A stretch of 57,807 nt of DNA from Saprospiraceae bacterium. Lineage in GTDB: Bacteria > Bacteroidota > Bacteroidia > Chitinophagales > Saprospiraceae. The DNA lies in the NCBI GenBank assembly GCA_025056735.1, contig JANWVR010000006.1:1-57807 (forward strand). The letters run 5' to 3'. The position numbers and the translations under genes were made by a program. Below the pieces are notes generated by a model. That model was not told the DNA's origin. It saw only the letters and a list, made by a program, of their open reading frames with translations, and did no database searches. Shown in pieces: positions 8,666 to 17,516 of the stretch (positions are counted from its first letter, which is position 1; each line of letters starts with the position of its first letter).

Positions 8666-10125
8666 GCCCGCGCGAAGAGCACGCGCCGCTGGCTGGGCTT
8701 GCCCGTCAGCACACAGGCGCCCGCCTCGGCTTCGCCATCCAAGGGGATGCAGCGAATGGTGGCCTTGGTGCGCTCCTTGATTTCCAGTTCCGTCTCCGTC
8801 GTACCGTCCCAGTGGGCCAGCACGAAGCCGCCTTTTTCTTCCAGCGTGGCCTCAAAATCGGCCCACGTATCCACGCGGGTAATGTGCGCATCGCGGTAGG
8901 CTTTGGCGCGCTCGAAGAGATTTCGCTGGATGTCGTGCAGCAGTTGATCCACGTATTCGTCAATGGCGGCTAAGGGCACGTTCGCTTTTTCTTTGGTATC
9001 GCGGCGAGCCACTTCAACCTGACCGGCGTCTAAATCGCGCTGGCCTAAGCCCAGCCGCACGGGCACGCCGATCATTTCGTATTCGGCAAATTTGAAGCCC
9101 GGGCGGTTCTGGTCATCGTTGTCCACCTTGACCGATATGCCGCGGGCGCGCAGGCGGGCGGCGATCTGGTCGGCGGCTTCCATCAGCGCAGGCACGGGCT
9201 TCGGGATGGGCACAATGACCACCTGAATGGGCGCCAGGCGTGGCGGCAGCACCAGGCCGTCGTCGTCGGAATGCGTCATCACCAAACCGCCGACAAGGCG
9301 CGTGGAAACGCCCCACGACGTCGCCCAGACGTACTCCTGCTGGTTGTCTTTGTTGAGGAAAAGCACGTCGAAGGCCTTGGCAAAATTCTGGCCCAGGAAG
9401 TGGGAAGTGCCGGCTTGGAGGGCTTTGCCGTCCTGCATGAGCGCTTCGATACAGAAGGTTTCATCGGCGCCGGCGAAGCGCTCGTTGGGTGTTTTCACGC
9501 CTTTAATGACCGGCATGGCCATGTAGTCTTCGGCGAAGCGGCGATAGATCTCCAGAATTTTTAGCGTCTCCTCCATGGCCTCCTCGCTGGTAGCGTGGGC
9601 AGTGTGGCCTTCTTGCCACAGGAATTCGGCCGTGCGCAGGAAGGCGCGCGTGCGCATTTCCCAGCGCACGACGTTAGCCCATTGATTGATGAGCAGCGGC
9701 AGGTCGCGGTAGCTCTGAATCCAGTCGCGGTAGGTGTTCCAGATGATGGTTTCCGACGTGGGCCGTACGATGAGTTCTTCCTCCAGTTTGGCTTCTGGGT
9801 CCACAATGACCCCCTGCCCGTTGGGGTCGTTTTTGAGGCGATAGTGGGTCACAACGGCGCATTCCTTGGCAAAGCCCTCTACGTGAGCCGCCTCGCGGCT
9901 GAGGAAACTCTTCGGAATAAAAAGCGGAAAGTACGCATTGACATGGCCGGTCTCTTTAAACATGCGGTCTAATGCGTCGCGCATTTTTTCCCAAATCGCA
10001 AAGCCGTGGGGGCGAATGACCATGCACCCGCGCACTGGCGAGTTGTCGGCTAAGCCGGCCTTGCGCACGATATCTAAATACCACTGCGAGTAATCTTCCG
10101 AACGAGGCGTAATTTCCTTTGCCAT
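8659..10125 (-). CDS. proS: Proline--tRNA ligase (archaeal/eukaryotic-like short form)
   Basis: This 488-residue class II aminoacyl-tRNA synthetase charges tRNA-Pro with proline. It lacks the editing insertion of the long bacterial form, as is usual in Bacteroidota. Visible motifs are the motif 1 region ([13 protein letters not shown]), motif 2 ([12 protein letters not shown] and [16 protein letters not shown]) and motif 3 ([20 protein letters not shown]). The anticodon-binding and C-terminal zinc-like regions follow. The start at 10125 gives a normal N-terminus ([16 protein letters not shown]). It is divergent from the tryptophan-rich gene and convergent with paaY. Confidence 0.96.
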   Translation of the reverse strand: MAKEITPRSEDYSQWYLDIVRKAGLADNSPVRGCMVIRPHGFAIWEKMRDALDRMFKETGHVNAYFPLFIPKSFLSREAAHVEGFAKECAVVTHYRLKNDPNGQGVIVDPEAKLEEELIVRPTSETIIWNTYRDWIQSYRDLPLLINQWANVVRWEMRTRAFLRTAEFLWQEGHTAHATSEEAMEETLKILEIYRRFAEDYMAMPVIKGVKTPNERFAGADETFCIEALMQDGKALQAGTSHFLGQNFAKAFDVLFLNKDNQQEYVWATSWGVSTRLVGGLVMTHSDDDGLVLPPRLAPIQVVIVPIPKPVPALMEAADQIAARLRARGISVKVDNDDQNRPGFKFAEYEMIGVPVRLGLGQRDLDAGQVEVARRDTKEKANVPLAAIDEYVDQLLHDIQRNLFERAKAYRDAHITRVDTWADFEATLEEKGGFVLAHWDGTTETELEIKERTKATIRCIPLDGEAEAGACVLTGKPSQRRVLFARAY

Positions 10126-10292
10126 GAAGCGATGGTGAACTAAATTTGTAGGGTTAAAGGGAGAGAAAGACGGGGAGAGAAAAGGGAAAAATCGGTTGTT
10201 TTAACACATCTTCATAGCCTTTTGCGGTTTTAAGCCAACTTTAACCAATCTAAGGTGTTGACTTTAAATAGCCTTTAACGTCAAGAGGCGCG

Positions 10293-10300
10293 CAAAGGTA
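10293..10300 (-). promoter_or_regulatory. Candidate -7 element (TACCTTTG) for proS
   Basis: TACCTTTG on the minus strand fits TAnnTTTG. It would give a leader of about 160 nt before the proS ATG. It lies back to back with a plus-strand element two bases away. Confidence 0.4.
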
Positions 10301-10302
10301 AG

Positions 10303-10310
10303 TACATTTG
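10303..10310 (+). promoter_or_regulatory. Candidate -7 element (TACATTTG) for the Trp-rich gene
   Basis: TACATTTG on the plus strand fits TAnnTTTG and lies 52 bp before the ATG at 10363. A convincing -33 TTTG was not found. Confidence 0.45.
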
Positions 10311-10362
10311 ACCCCGAAAACTGCTGCAACTCATTTCTTCAAACACGCTAATACACCACGCT

Positions 10363-11751
10363 ATGAAAAATATCCGCTTTTTCTTCGCTCTGTTGGTCGG
10401 GTTTGCCTTCATCGTCGGCGCAAAGGCGCAGGACGACCTGTATTTCGATCCAGCCACCGACCAACGCGCTTCTGCTGCCCGGCAAGCGCGAGAGCAGAAC
10501 AACGTTACGCGCCGTTATTATGACGACGAGGAATACTACTACGACGATGGCTACGACTATGAGTACTCGTCGCGCATTCGGCGTTTCCACCGCCCGATGC
10601 GAATCGTAGACTATTACGACCCATTCTTCGTGGACATGTGGATGTACGACCCGTTTTTCACGCCCGGCATGACCATCTACGTGGGTAGTTTTGCCGACTA
10701 CTGGATGTGGCGCCGCTGGATGCGGTGGCGCGCCTGGAATGCCTGGGCCTGGAACGATCCCTTCTGGGGTTGGGGCTTCAACACCTGGGGATGGGGTTGG
10801 GGCTGGAACCGTTGGGGTTGGAATGCCTGGAACAGCCCGTGGTACAACCCGTGGGTATGGAACAACTACTTCTACGACCCCTACTGGGTATGGAACGGCT
10901 TCAACCCATACTTCTGCCCGACGAATGTTTGGATTAACAACAACTATTGGTTCAACAACAACTGGAACAACCAGCCCGGCTATGCGCCGCGCACCTACAC
11001 GGGCCCGCGCCGCGGCGGCACGGAGGTAAGTCCCAGCGGCTTTGCGCGCATCGCTAGCAATACATCGCCCTCGGAGCGCCTGGCGCCTCCGCGCGCAGGC
11101 GCTGAAGTCATCGAGCTGAAGCCGCAGCGCCCCACTACACAGGGCCGCGTAGAAACGATGCCAGGTGAGCGCATGCCGCAAGACCGCACCGGCGCCGACC
11201 GCGATGGCGCCCGGCCTACCACACCTCCGCGCACGGGCAACGAAGGTGCGCGCCCCGATGGCCGCCGGCCTGAAGCCGCTCCTGCCGAGCCTTACCGCCC
11301 GGGCCGCGAGGCGCAGCCTGAACGCCCGCCACGCCAGGGCGCCGAGCCGCAACGCCTGCCGCGCGAGGCCGCTCCAGAGCGGTCCACCACGCCGCCCAAC
11401 CGCATGCCGCGCACCGAGCGCGAGGCTGCCCCAGAGCGCCCAAGCCGCCCCAACACGGAGCCGCAGCGCCCGCCGCGCCGCGATGAAGCGCCCAGCCGTG
11501 AATACGCTCCTCAGCATCGCGAAGCGCCGCGCTCTGACGACGGCGGCCGGTACGAACGCCCCAGCCGAGGCAGCGAGCCTTCCTACGACCGTCCCGCGCG
11601 CTCGTACGACACGCCCAGCCGCTCCTATGACCGCCCCAGCGGCGGCGGCTTCGAGCGCAGCGGCAGCAGCCCCAGCAGCGGTGGCGGCGGTCGCACCCCC
11701 TCGTCCAGCGGCGGCAACTCCGGCGGCAGCAGCCCGCGCGGGCGCCAGTAA
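10363..11751 (+). CDS. Secreted tryptophan-rich, C-terminally disordered protein of unknown function
   Basis: This 462-residue protein has a signal peptide (1-23, ending GAKA). An acidic, tyrosine-rich stretch follows at about 40-70 (YYDDEEYYYDDGYDY). Residues about 105-210 are dominated by Trp, Asn, Tyr and Phe (for example GWGFNTWGWGWGWNRWGW). From about 210 to the end it is Pro/Arg/Glu-rich and presumably disordered, finishing in a Ser/Gly-rich tail. I do not recognise an enzyme or a T9SS tail. In Bacteroidota a protein of this style often lies beside proS and an OmpP1/FadL-like gene, which is the arrangement here, so an envelope role is likely. The strong composition bias makes homology searches unreliable. 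Confidence 0.85.
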   Translation: MKNIRFFFALLVGFAFIVGAKAQDDLYFDPATDQRASAARQAREQNNVTRRYYDDEEYYYDDGYDYEYSSRIRRFHRPMRIVDYYDPFFVDMWMYDPFFTPGMTIYVGSFADYWMWRRWMRWRAWNAWAWNDPFWGWGFNTWGWGWGWNRWGWNAWNSPWYNPWVWNNYFYDPYWVWNGFNPYFCPTNVWINNNYWFNNNWNNQPGYAPRTYTGPRRGGTEVSPSGFARIASNTSPSERLAPPRAGAEVIELKPQRPTTQGRVETMPGERMPQDRTGADRDGARPTTPPRTGNEGARPDGRRPEAAPAEPYRPGREAQPERPPRQGAEPQRLPREAAPERSTTPPNRMPRTEREAAPERPSRPNTEPQRPPRRDEAPSREYAPQHREAPRSDDGGRYERPSRGSEPSYDRPARSYDTPSRSYDRPSGGGFERSGSSPSSGGGGRTPSSSGGNSGGSSPRGRQ

Positions 11752-11900
11752 CAAACAGCACACGGCAGAACAGGGCGCTTCAGCACGCGCACACGTACAA
11801 CTGAATACACCCATGGGTGGAAATAGGCGACAACTCCTCTTTCCACCCTTTTTTTATCTTCATAAAACCCACCTCTCATCCATCAAATCGCAACCACATT

Positions 11901-13367
11901 ATGAGATACGCTGCCTGGGCTTTCCTCGCCCTCTTTGCCATAAATCTCTCGGCCCAAACGGCCGCTGACGCCATTCGATACACATACCTCAACCCCGCCG
12001 GTACCGGCCGATATCTTGGTGTCAGCGGCGCCTTTGGCGCACTGGGCGCAGAGTTCACCTCTGCCAGCCTCAATCCGGCCGGCTTAGCCATGTACCGATC
12101 GGGCGAACTCGTCTTCTCGCCCGCACTGCGCTTTACCCGGGTAGATGCTACGCTGCCCGGCGCCACGCTTCCCGATGTCGAACGCGGCTCGGCCTTCCGG
12201 TTCGACAACATTGGCATCGTTTTCCATACACCGCCCCGACGTAGTCGCTGGAAAACGTTCAACGTCGGCATCGGGCTGAACCAATTGGCCAATTTCAACC
12301 GCGACATCTACTACGCCGGATACGCGCCCGGCACGCTGCTCAACCCATGGTTCGACGAAGCCCGCCCGCTGCTGCAAGCCAATCCGAACGGCGACGACCT
12401 CGACCCCTACACCGGCGGCTTGGCTTTTGAAACGGGCGCCTTTTATTTTCAAAACAACCGGCCCTCTTACGACTTTGAAGGCAACAAAAACGCCGAAGTG
12501 CGCCGCACACACACCATCGCCCAAAGCGGACGCATCAACGAATTGGTCTTCTCAATGGCCGGCAACTACGACGAACGGCTCTTCATCGGCGCCACCTTTG
12601 GCGTGCCTTTTGCTCGCTATCGCTTCGAAGGCGACTATGCCGAAACAGACGCCGACGACAACGTCGTCTATTTCGATGAACTGGCCTTCACAGAATACTA
12701 CGAAACTGAAGGGCTGGGCCTCAACGGCAAATTCGGCATCATCTACCGCGCCAGCCAGGCCTTCCGCATCGGCACTTACTTCCATACCCCTACGTGGTGG
12801 CGCCTGACAGACAACTTCAACAATTCCTTTTTATATCAATTCACCGACGGTACGGGCACGAACCGCAATACAGCCCGGTCGCCCGAAGGTATCTTCGACT
12901 ATCGTTTGGTAACGCCCTGGCGCGCCGGTATGAGCACCGCCATCCTTTTTGATAAAAAGGGCTTCATCAGCGCCGATGCAGAATGGGTGGACTACAGCGC
13001 TGCGCGCTACAACTTCACGCCTCGCACCGCCAACACTGCCCTCAAAGAGCAGGAGCGCCAGGTGAATAACCAGATCCGCCGCCGCTACGAGGGCGCGATG
13101 AACGTGCGCCTCGGCGGCGAGCTGGTACTGTCGGTGTTCCGCTTGCGCGGCGGTGTAAGCCTGTTGGGCAAACCCGAAGCGGGCGAAGAGGGCTTCAACA
13201 TCGGCTATTCGGGTGGCGTTGGCGTAAGAGGCCGAGGCTTTTTCCTCGACCTCGGCGTGCGTACGGCAGCACCCACGGGCACCATTGTGCCCTACGCCAG
13301 CGGACCAGTGGTCAGCACCCAGGGGCGGGTTACGGATGTGCTCCTCTCGATTGGGTTCAAGTTTTAG
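11901..13367 (+). CDS. OmpP1/FadL-like outer-membrane transport barrel
   Basis: The 488-residue protein starts at the ATG at 11901, which gives a clean signal peptide (MRYAAWAFLALFAINLSAQ). An earlier in-frame ATG at 11817 would bury it. The mature N-terminus (ADAIRYTYLNPAGTGRYLGV, then NPAGLAMYRSGEL) and the alternating beta-strands ending in a terminal aromatic (SIGFKF) are typical of the Bacteroidota OmpP1/FadL/TodX transporters. Those import hydrophobic compounds across the outer membrane; the substrate here is unknown. It is 149 bp downstream of the Trp-rich gene on the same strand. Confidence 0.85.
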   Translation: MRYAAWAFLALFAINLSAQTAADAIRYTYLNPAGTGRYLGVSGAFGALGAEFTSASLNPAGLAMYRSGELVFSPALRFTRVDATLPGATLPDVERGSAFRFDNIGIVFHTPPRRSRWKTFNVGIGLNQLANFNRDIYYAGYAPGTLLNPWFDEARPLLQANPNGDDLDPYTGGLAFETGAFYFQNNRPSYDFEGNKNAEVRRTHTIAQSGRINELVFSMAGNYDERLFIGATFGVPFARYRFEGDYAETDADDNVVYFDELAFTEYYETEGLGLNGKFGIIYRASQAFRIGTYFHTPTWWRLTDNFNNSFLYQFTDGTGTNRNTARSPEGIFDYRLVTPWRAGMSTAILFDKKGFISADAEWVDYSAARYNFTPRTANTALKEQERQVNNQIRRRYEGAMNVRLGGELVLSVFRLRGGVSLLGKPEAGEEGFNIGYSGGVGVRGRGFFLDLGVRTAAPTGTIVPYASGPVVSTQGRVTDVLLSIGFKF

Positions 13368-13545
13368 CACACCCTGACGTCAACTCGGGCAGCCTGAGCG
13401 CTCGAAAAAACGCCTTTTGCCAATAACGTACAAAAATAGGCTGCTCAACATGCGAGCGAGGGTATTTACCTTCGCTGCGAAATTGCACTAAGGCGCCTTT
13501 TTGCCTGAGATAAGGTCTGCTGGCTAAAAAATCTACACCTGCTAT

Positions 13546-15042
13546 ATGCGCTTGATTTTCACCTTATTTGCCCTATGGATAGCCGCTGCTGTGTGGGCGC
13601 AACACGAGGAGCACGGTACTTGCGGCTACGTAGGCAAATCGCCGTGGCTGGATTGGTACCAGCGCAACTCAGGGCTGTTCGACGGGCCGGAAAACGGCGA
13701 CACCACCTGGCTATACGTGCCGGTAACGCTGCACATAGTCGGCACCAACAGTGGCAGCGGTTATTTTTCCTTAGATCAAGCGCTGCGGGCCATGTGCCGG
13801 CTTAATCAACAGTTTGCTTCGTCTTATATTCGATTTTATTTGATGCCGGGCGACGCTGTGCGCTATCACAACAACAGCAACTGGTACACCCACGACTTTA
13901 GCGGCGGGGCACAGATGTTACAAACCGTGGTGCCGCCGCTGCGCAATCGGCTAAATGTCTTTGTGGTAGCCGACCCGGCGGGCAACTGCGGCTACGCCTG
14001 GTTTGACGCGGTAGTGATGCGCAACAGTTGCTCGGGCCCCGATAACACTACCTGGGCACACGAGGTAGGGCATCATTTCTCTCTTGGTCATACTTTTATG
14101 GGCTGGGAAGGCTTTACCTGGAACTACGGCATCCCTGCTCCGCCGAATGTGTCCGGTATCCCGGTGGAAAGAGCCGATGGCTCCAATTGCTATGTGGCGG
14201 GCGACGGCTTTTGCGACACGCCGCCCGACTACCTCAACTACCGTTGGGCCTGCGACACCACAGGGCGAAGCACTGTGCCGCAAATAGACCCTACTGGCGT
14301 TTCCTTCCGCTCGGATGCGTCGCTCATCATGAGCTATGCTTTCGACCGCTGCGCCAGCCGCTTTAGCCGGGAGCAAATAGCCGCCATGCGCGCCAACCTG
14401 CGCACCGAACACAAAGCCTACCTGCAACTGACCAACCCTTTGCCTGAACTGCCCGACAACGCTCAGGTGGAGCTGATCAGCCCCTTGGACTCCACACAGG
14501 TGGTGCAATTCAACCACATCGAATTGAAGTGGAAAAAAGTACCGGGAGCGCGTTACTACGTCGTTGAGGTGAGCCGTTCGCCCGACTTTGTTAGCCGCTT
14601 TTACAGCGAAACCCTCATTGACGCCGACCACGTAACCATCACAAAGACGCTGCCCAACAACTGGACGCTTTTCTGGCGCGTGCGCGCTTACAGCGACTGG
14701 GACGTGTGTCAGCCCTTCGACCAGGCGCAAATCGGCTCTTTCCGCACACAAAACCTTTCGGCCACCAACGAATTGGAACGCCAGGTGGCCATCCTGCTCA
14801 AGCCCAACCCGACTTCGGTGGGCCAACCGGCCCAGTTTATGGCCCAGGTCGAAAGCGCTATGGATGTCCAGCTCGCCATTCACGACGCCACGGGCCGCCT
14901 GTGCTGGCAGCAACCCGTGCGCCTGTATCCGGGCGAAAACACCATCGCGTTGCCTGTGGAGCGCTTAGAGGCAGGCGCCTACCTCCTGGCTATGCGCAAC
15001 GAGTTGGGCGTCGCCATTCGCCGCTTTGTCGTGGCCGACTGA
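13546..15042 (+). CDS. T9SS-exported M43-type zinc metalloprotease
   Basis: The 498-residue protein has a short signal peptide (to about residue 18). Its zinc-binding motif is HEVGHHFSLGH with ligands H172, H176 and H182 and catalytic E173. Ser replaces the usual Gly of HExxHxxGxxH, a variant I believe occurs in Bacteroidota homologues. The downstream MSYA segment is a plausible Met-turn. A fibronectin/Ig-like domain (about 305-400, WRVRAYSDWD) follows, then a type A T9SS sorting tail (LKPNPTS, LEAGAYLLAM, ending RRFVVAD). Pappalysin/cytophagalysin relatives cleave extracellular proteins or peptides. The flippase-like gene begins only 10 bp downstream, implying co-transcription. Confidence 0.88.
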   Translation: MRLIFTLFALWIAAAVWAQHEEHGTCGYVGKSPWLDWYQRNSGLFDGPENGDTTWLYVPVTLHIVGTNSGSGYFSLDQALRAMCRLNQQFASSYIRFYLMPGDAVRYHNNSNWYTHDFSGGAQMLQTVVPPLRNRLNVFVVADPAGNCGYAWFDAVVMRNSCSGPDNTTWAHEVGHHFSLGHTFMGWEGFTWNYGIPAPPNVSGIPVERADGSNCYVAGDGFCDTPPDYLNYRWACDTTGRSTVPQIDPTGVSFRSDASLIMSYAFDRCASRFSREQIAAMRANLRTEHKAYLQLTNPLPELPDNAQVELISPLDSTQVVQFNHIELKWKKVPGARYYVVEVSRSPDFVSRFYSETLIDADHVTITKTLPNNWTLFWRVRAYSDWDVCQPFDQAQIGSFRTQNLSATNELERQVAILLKPNPTSVGQPAQFMAQVESAMDVQLAIHDATGRLCWQQPVRLYPGENTIALPVERLEAGAYLLAMRNELGVAIRRFVVAD

Positions 15043-15052
15043 CCACACGCGC

Positions 15053-16594
15053 ATGGGCGTCATTCAGCGACAGGGCCTCAAGTACACGGTGCTGAACTTC
15101 ATCGGCCTGGCCATCGGCACGGCCAGTACGCTGCTCGTTTACTCGCGCGCCGAGGTGGTGGAGACCTACGGGCTGGCGCAGTATCTGCTGAGCCTTTGCG
15201 TGTTGAGCTTTCCGCTGCTGTCGCTCTCGGCCCATACGGTGGGCGTTCGGTTCTTTCCGCATTTTCAAGACCTGCCGCGCGGGCGCGAGGTTTTCTTTGG
15301 CTTAGTCGTTCTCATGCCGTTGACGGGTTGGCTTTTGTGGGCCATTCCAGCGGCGCTGTGGTGGCCCTGGCTGCAGCAGCGGGCGGGTCTGTCGGGTCTT
15401 CAGATGGGGTTGGTTTTTCCGCTGACGCTGTTTTATAGCCTGTCCTTGACGCTGACCTACTATGCGTCGAATCGGCAGCGCATTGTGGTGCCGTCGCTGC
15501 TGTTCGAGGTGTCGCTCAAGCTGACGCTTCCGCTGCTGATGTTGGCGCTCTGGCAGAGCTGGTTGGAGCAGTGGGCAGTGCTGGCGCTGCTGGTTGGGCA
15601 TTTTGCCTTGGTTGCGGCGGCGTTGTTTTTTTATTTAATAAAACTCGGCGAGCGCATCGCCTGGCCGCGCTGGGCCGAATGGCCGGCGTCGCTGCGGCGG
15701 GATATGCTGGGCTACGGCGTTTTTGGCATCACCTCCGGGCTGGCGCTGTTGCTGGCGACGAAAGCGGATACGTTTCTGGTGGGCAGCCTCACCGACATGC
15801 GGCGCACGGGTATCTACGCCATTGCGCTCAACATTGCCGTGGCTATGGACATTCCGCTCAAAGGGCTGCTGACGGTGAGCATACCCATCATGAGCCAGCA
15901 TCTGGCGCAAGACAACCGCCCTGCGCTGCGCGCGCTGTACGAGTCGGTATCGGTACACCTGCTGGCTGCCGGGCTGTTTCTCTTCGGCTGCATCGTCGTG
16001 GCGGCGGACGACCTGTATCGCATCATGCCCAACAGCGCCGAAGTGTCGGAGGGCAAACAAGTGCTCCTGCTGTTGTGCGCCGCCAAATTAGTGGAGACGG
16101 CCATGAGCCTGAATGGCCCGATGGTTTATTATTCGCAGTACTACCGCTATTCGTTAGCGTCGTTGGCCGTTCTGGCCTTAGCCAACGTGGCCTTTAGCCT
16201 GTGGCTTATTCCGCTGCTGGGCATCAACGGTGCAGCTTTGGCGGCACTCCTGACGGCGGTGGCGTACCAGGCAATCGGGGCGATATTGGTGTGGCTCAAG
16301 TTTGGCCTTCAGCCGTTTTCGAGGAAAACGCTGTGGCTCGCCCTCTTTGCTGCAGCAGCTATAGCGTTTGCCTGGGTGCTGCCCGACGCCGGCCATCCTC
16401 TGGCAAACATTGTGGCGCGCGGCGGCGTTTTTTCCATCGTCTTTGGCGGTGCAGTGCTTTGGTCCGGCGTTTCGCCGGAAATGGTGCAAACGGTTCAGCA
16501 TTTCATAGAAAAAATAAGCGCTGTCCTGCGCGGGCAGCCTGCGGTTGACAAGGGCGCCCAAAACGGCGGCGATGACGCCTCCTCTTCATCGTAA
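15053..16594 (+). CDS. Polysaccharide biosynthesis / MOP-superfamily flippase-like membrane protein
   Basis: The product has 513 residues with about 12-14 hydrophobic helices spread evenly, starting from ATG 15053 (MGVIQRQGLKYTVLNFIGLAIG). The N-terminal pattern and the repeated helix pairs fit the Wzx/MurJ-like polysaccharide transporter group, which flips lipid-linked sugars across the inner membrane. No polysaccharide gene cluster surrounds it, so the substrate cannot be guessed. An upstream in-frame ATG (15026) overlaps the previous gene's end and gives a poorer N-terminus. Confidence 0.82.
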   Translation: MGVIQRQGLKYTVLNFIGLAIGTASTLLVYSRAEVVETYGLAQYLLSLCVLSFPLLSLSAHTVGVRFFPHFQDLPRGREVFFGLVVLMPLTGWLLWAIPAALWWPWLQQRAGLSGLQMGLVFPLTLFYSLSLTLTYYASNRQRIVVPSLLFEVSLKLTLPLLMLALWQSWLEQWAVLALLVGHFALVAAALFFYLIKLGERIAWPRWAEWPASLRRDMLGYGVFGITSGLALLLATKADTFLVGSLTDMRRTGIYAIALNIAVAMDIPLKGLLTVSIPIMSQHLAQDNRPALRALYESVSVHLLAAGLFLFGCIVVAADDLYRIMPNSAEVSEGKQVLLLLCAAKLVETAMSLNGPMVYYSQYYRYSLASLAVLALANVAFSLWLIPLLGINGAALAALLTAVAYQAIGAILVWLKFGLQPFSRKTLWLALFAAAAIAFAWVLPDAGHPLANIVARGGVFSIVFGGAVLWSGVSPEMVQTVQHFIEKISAVLRGQPAVDKGAQNGGDDASSSS

Positions 16595-16653
16595 AATACT
16601 CTCGCGGCGCCTCAAAGCCCCGGCGGATTTCCTTCACCCAAACTTATACTGCT

Positions 16654-17484
16654 ATGCTGCGCATTAAGCTCTTTGCCCTGTTATCGCTGTGCTGGTTGGC
16701 CTGTCAGCATCAGCCCTCTGTGTCGCGTTTGGCGATGTGCCACGCCGATTTTGCCGCCTTTGCCGACGACCCGGCTTTTCGGCAGGCACACCCGACGCCC
16801 CAGCCGGTGGCGCTGCTGCACGGAGGCAGGCCGGTAACGTTCCCGCTGGACGACAGCACCACGGGCCGCGGCTTTCTGGCGCTGGCCCACCGCCAGACCA
16901 ACCAGTTTCTGCTCCTCTTCCACGAGTGGTGGGGCCTCAACGACCACATTCGCAACGAGGCCATCCGCTGGGCGCACGACCTGAACATTCACGTGCTGGC
17001 CATTGACCTGTACGATGGCCGGGTGGCTGCCACAGCCGATGAGGCGCGCCAGCTGATGCAGGGCTGTCTGCCCGAACGCGCCGAGCGCATCATTCGCGGG
17101 GCGGCGGCGTTTCTAGGCGAACAGGCCGACTTTCGCACGCTGGGCTGGTGCTTCGGCGGCGGCTGGTCGCTCAAGGCGGCGCTACTGCTGGGCGAACGCG
17201 CTAAGGGCTGCGTGGTCTATTACGGCATGCCCGAACGCGATGCCGAGCGCCTGAAGGCGCTGCGCACCGATGTGCTGTTTGTGCATGCCAAACGCGATCG
17301 CTGGATCACAGACGAAGTGGTGGCCTCCTTCGCCGACAGCATGCGCGCTGCGAGTAAAACGCTCCACCTGCGTGAGTACGACGCTGACCACGCCTTCGCC
17401 AACCCGACCGGCCAGCGCTACCACGAGCCTTCCGCGCAGGAGGCCCGTGCCGCCACGCTCGAATACCTGCGCAAAACGCTCTGA
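16654..17484 (+). CDS. Dienelactone hydrolase family lipoprotein
   Basis: The 276-residue alpha/beta hydrolase has a lipoprotein signal (LCWLAC, lipidated Cys17). The active site of the family is complete: E91 in HEWWGL, nucleophile C166 in GWCFGGG, D215 in KRDRW and H246 in DADHAFANP. DLH-family enzymes hydrolyse lactones or esters. The lipid anchor places this one in the periplasm or on the envelope. It is 59 bp after the flippase gene and may end that operon. The physiological substrate is unknown. Confidence 0.88.
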   Translation: MLRIKLFALLSLCWLACQHQPSVSRLAMCHADFAAFADDPAFRQAHPTPQPVALLHGGRPVTFPLDDSTTGRGFLALAHRQTNQFLLLFHEWWGLNDHIRNEAIRWAHDLNIHVLAIDLYDGRVAATADEARQLMQGCLPERAERIIRGAAAFLGEQADFRTLGWCFGGGWSLKAALLLGERAKGCVVYYGMPERDAERLKALRTDVLFVHAKRDRWITDEVVASFADSMRAASKTLHLREYDADHAFANPTGQRYHEPSAQEARAATLEYLRKTL

Positions 17485-17516
17485 GCGCCACTGTCTGTTG
17501 CCCGGTAGGCCGGCGT

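Noticed and set aside
10348-11814. A 488-codon minus-strand frame opposite the Trp-rich gene
   Set aside because: Its Ala/Arg/Val-rich low-complexity protein is the complement of the biased coding strand. The plus-strand gene has a signal peptide, promoter element and synteny.
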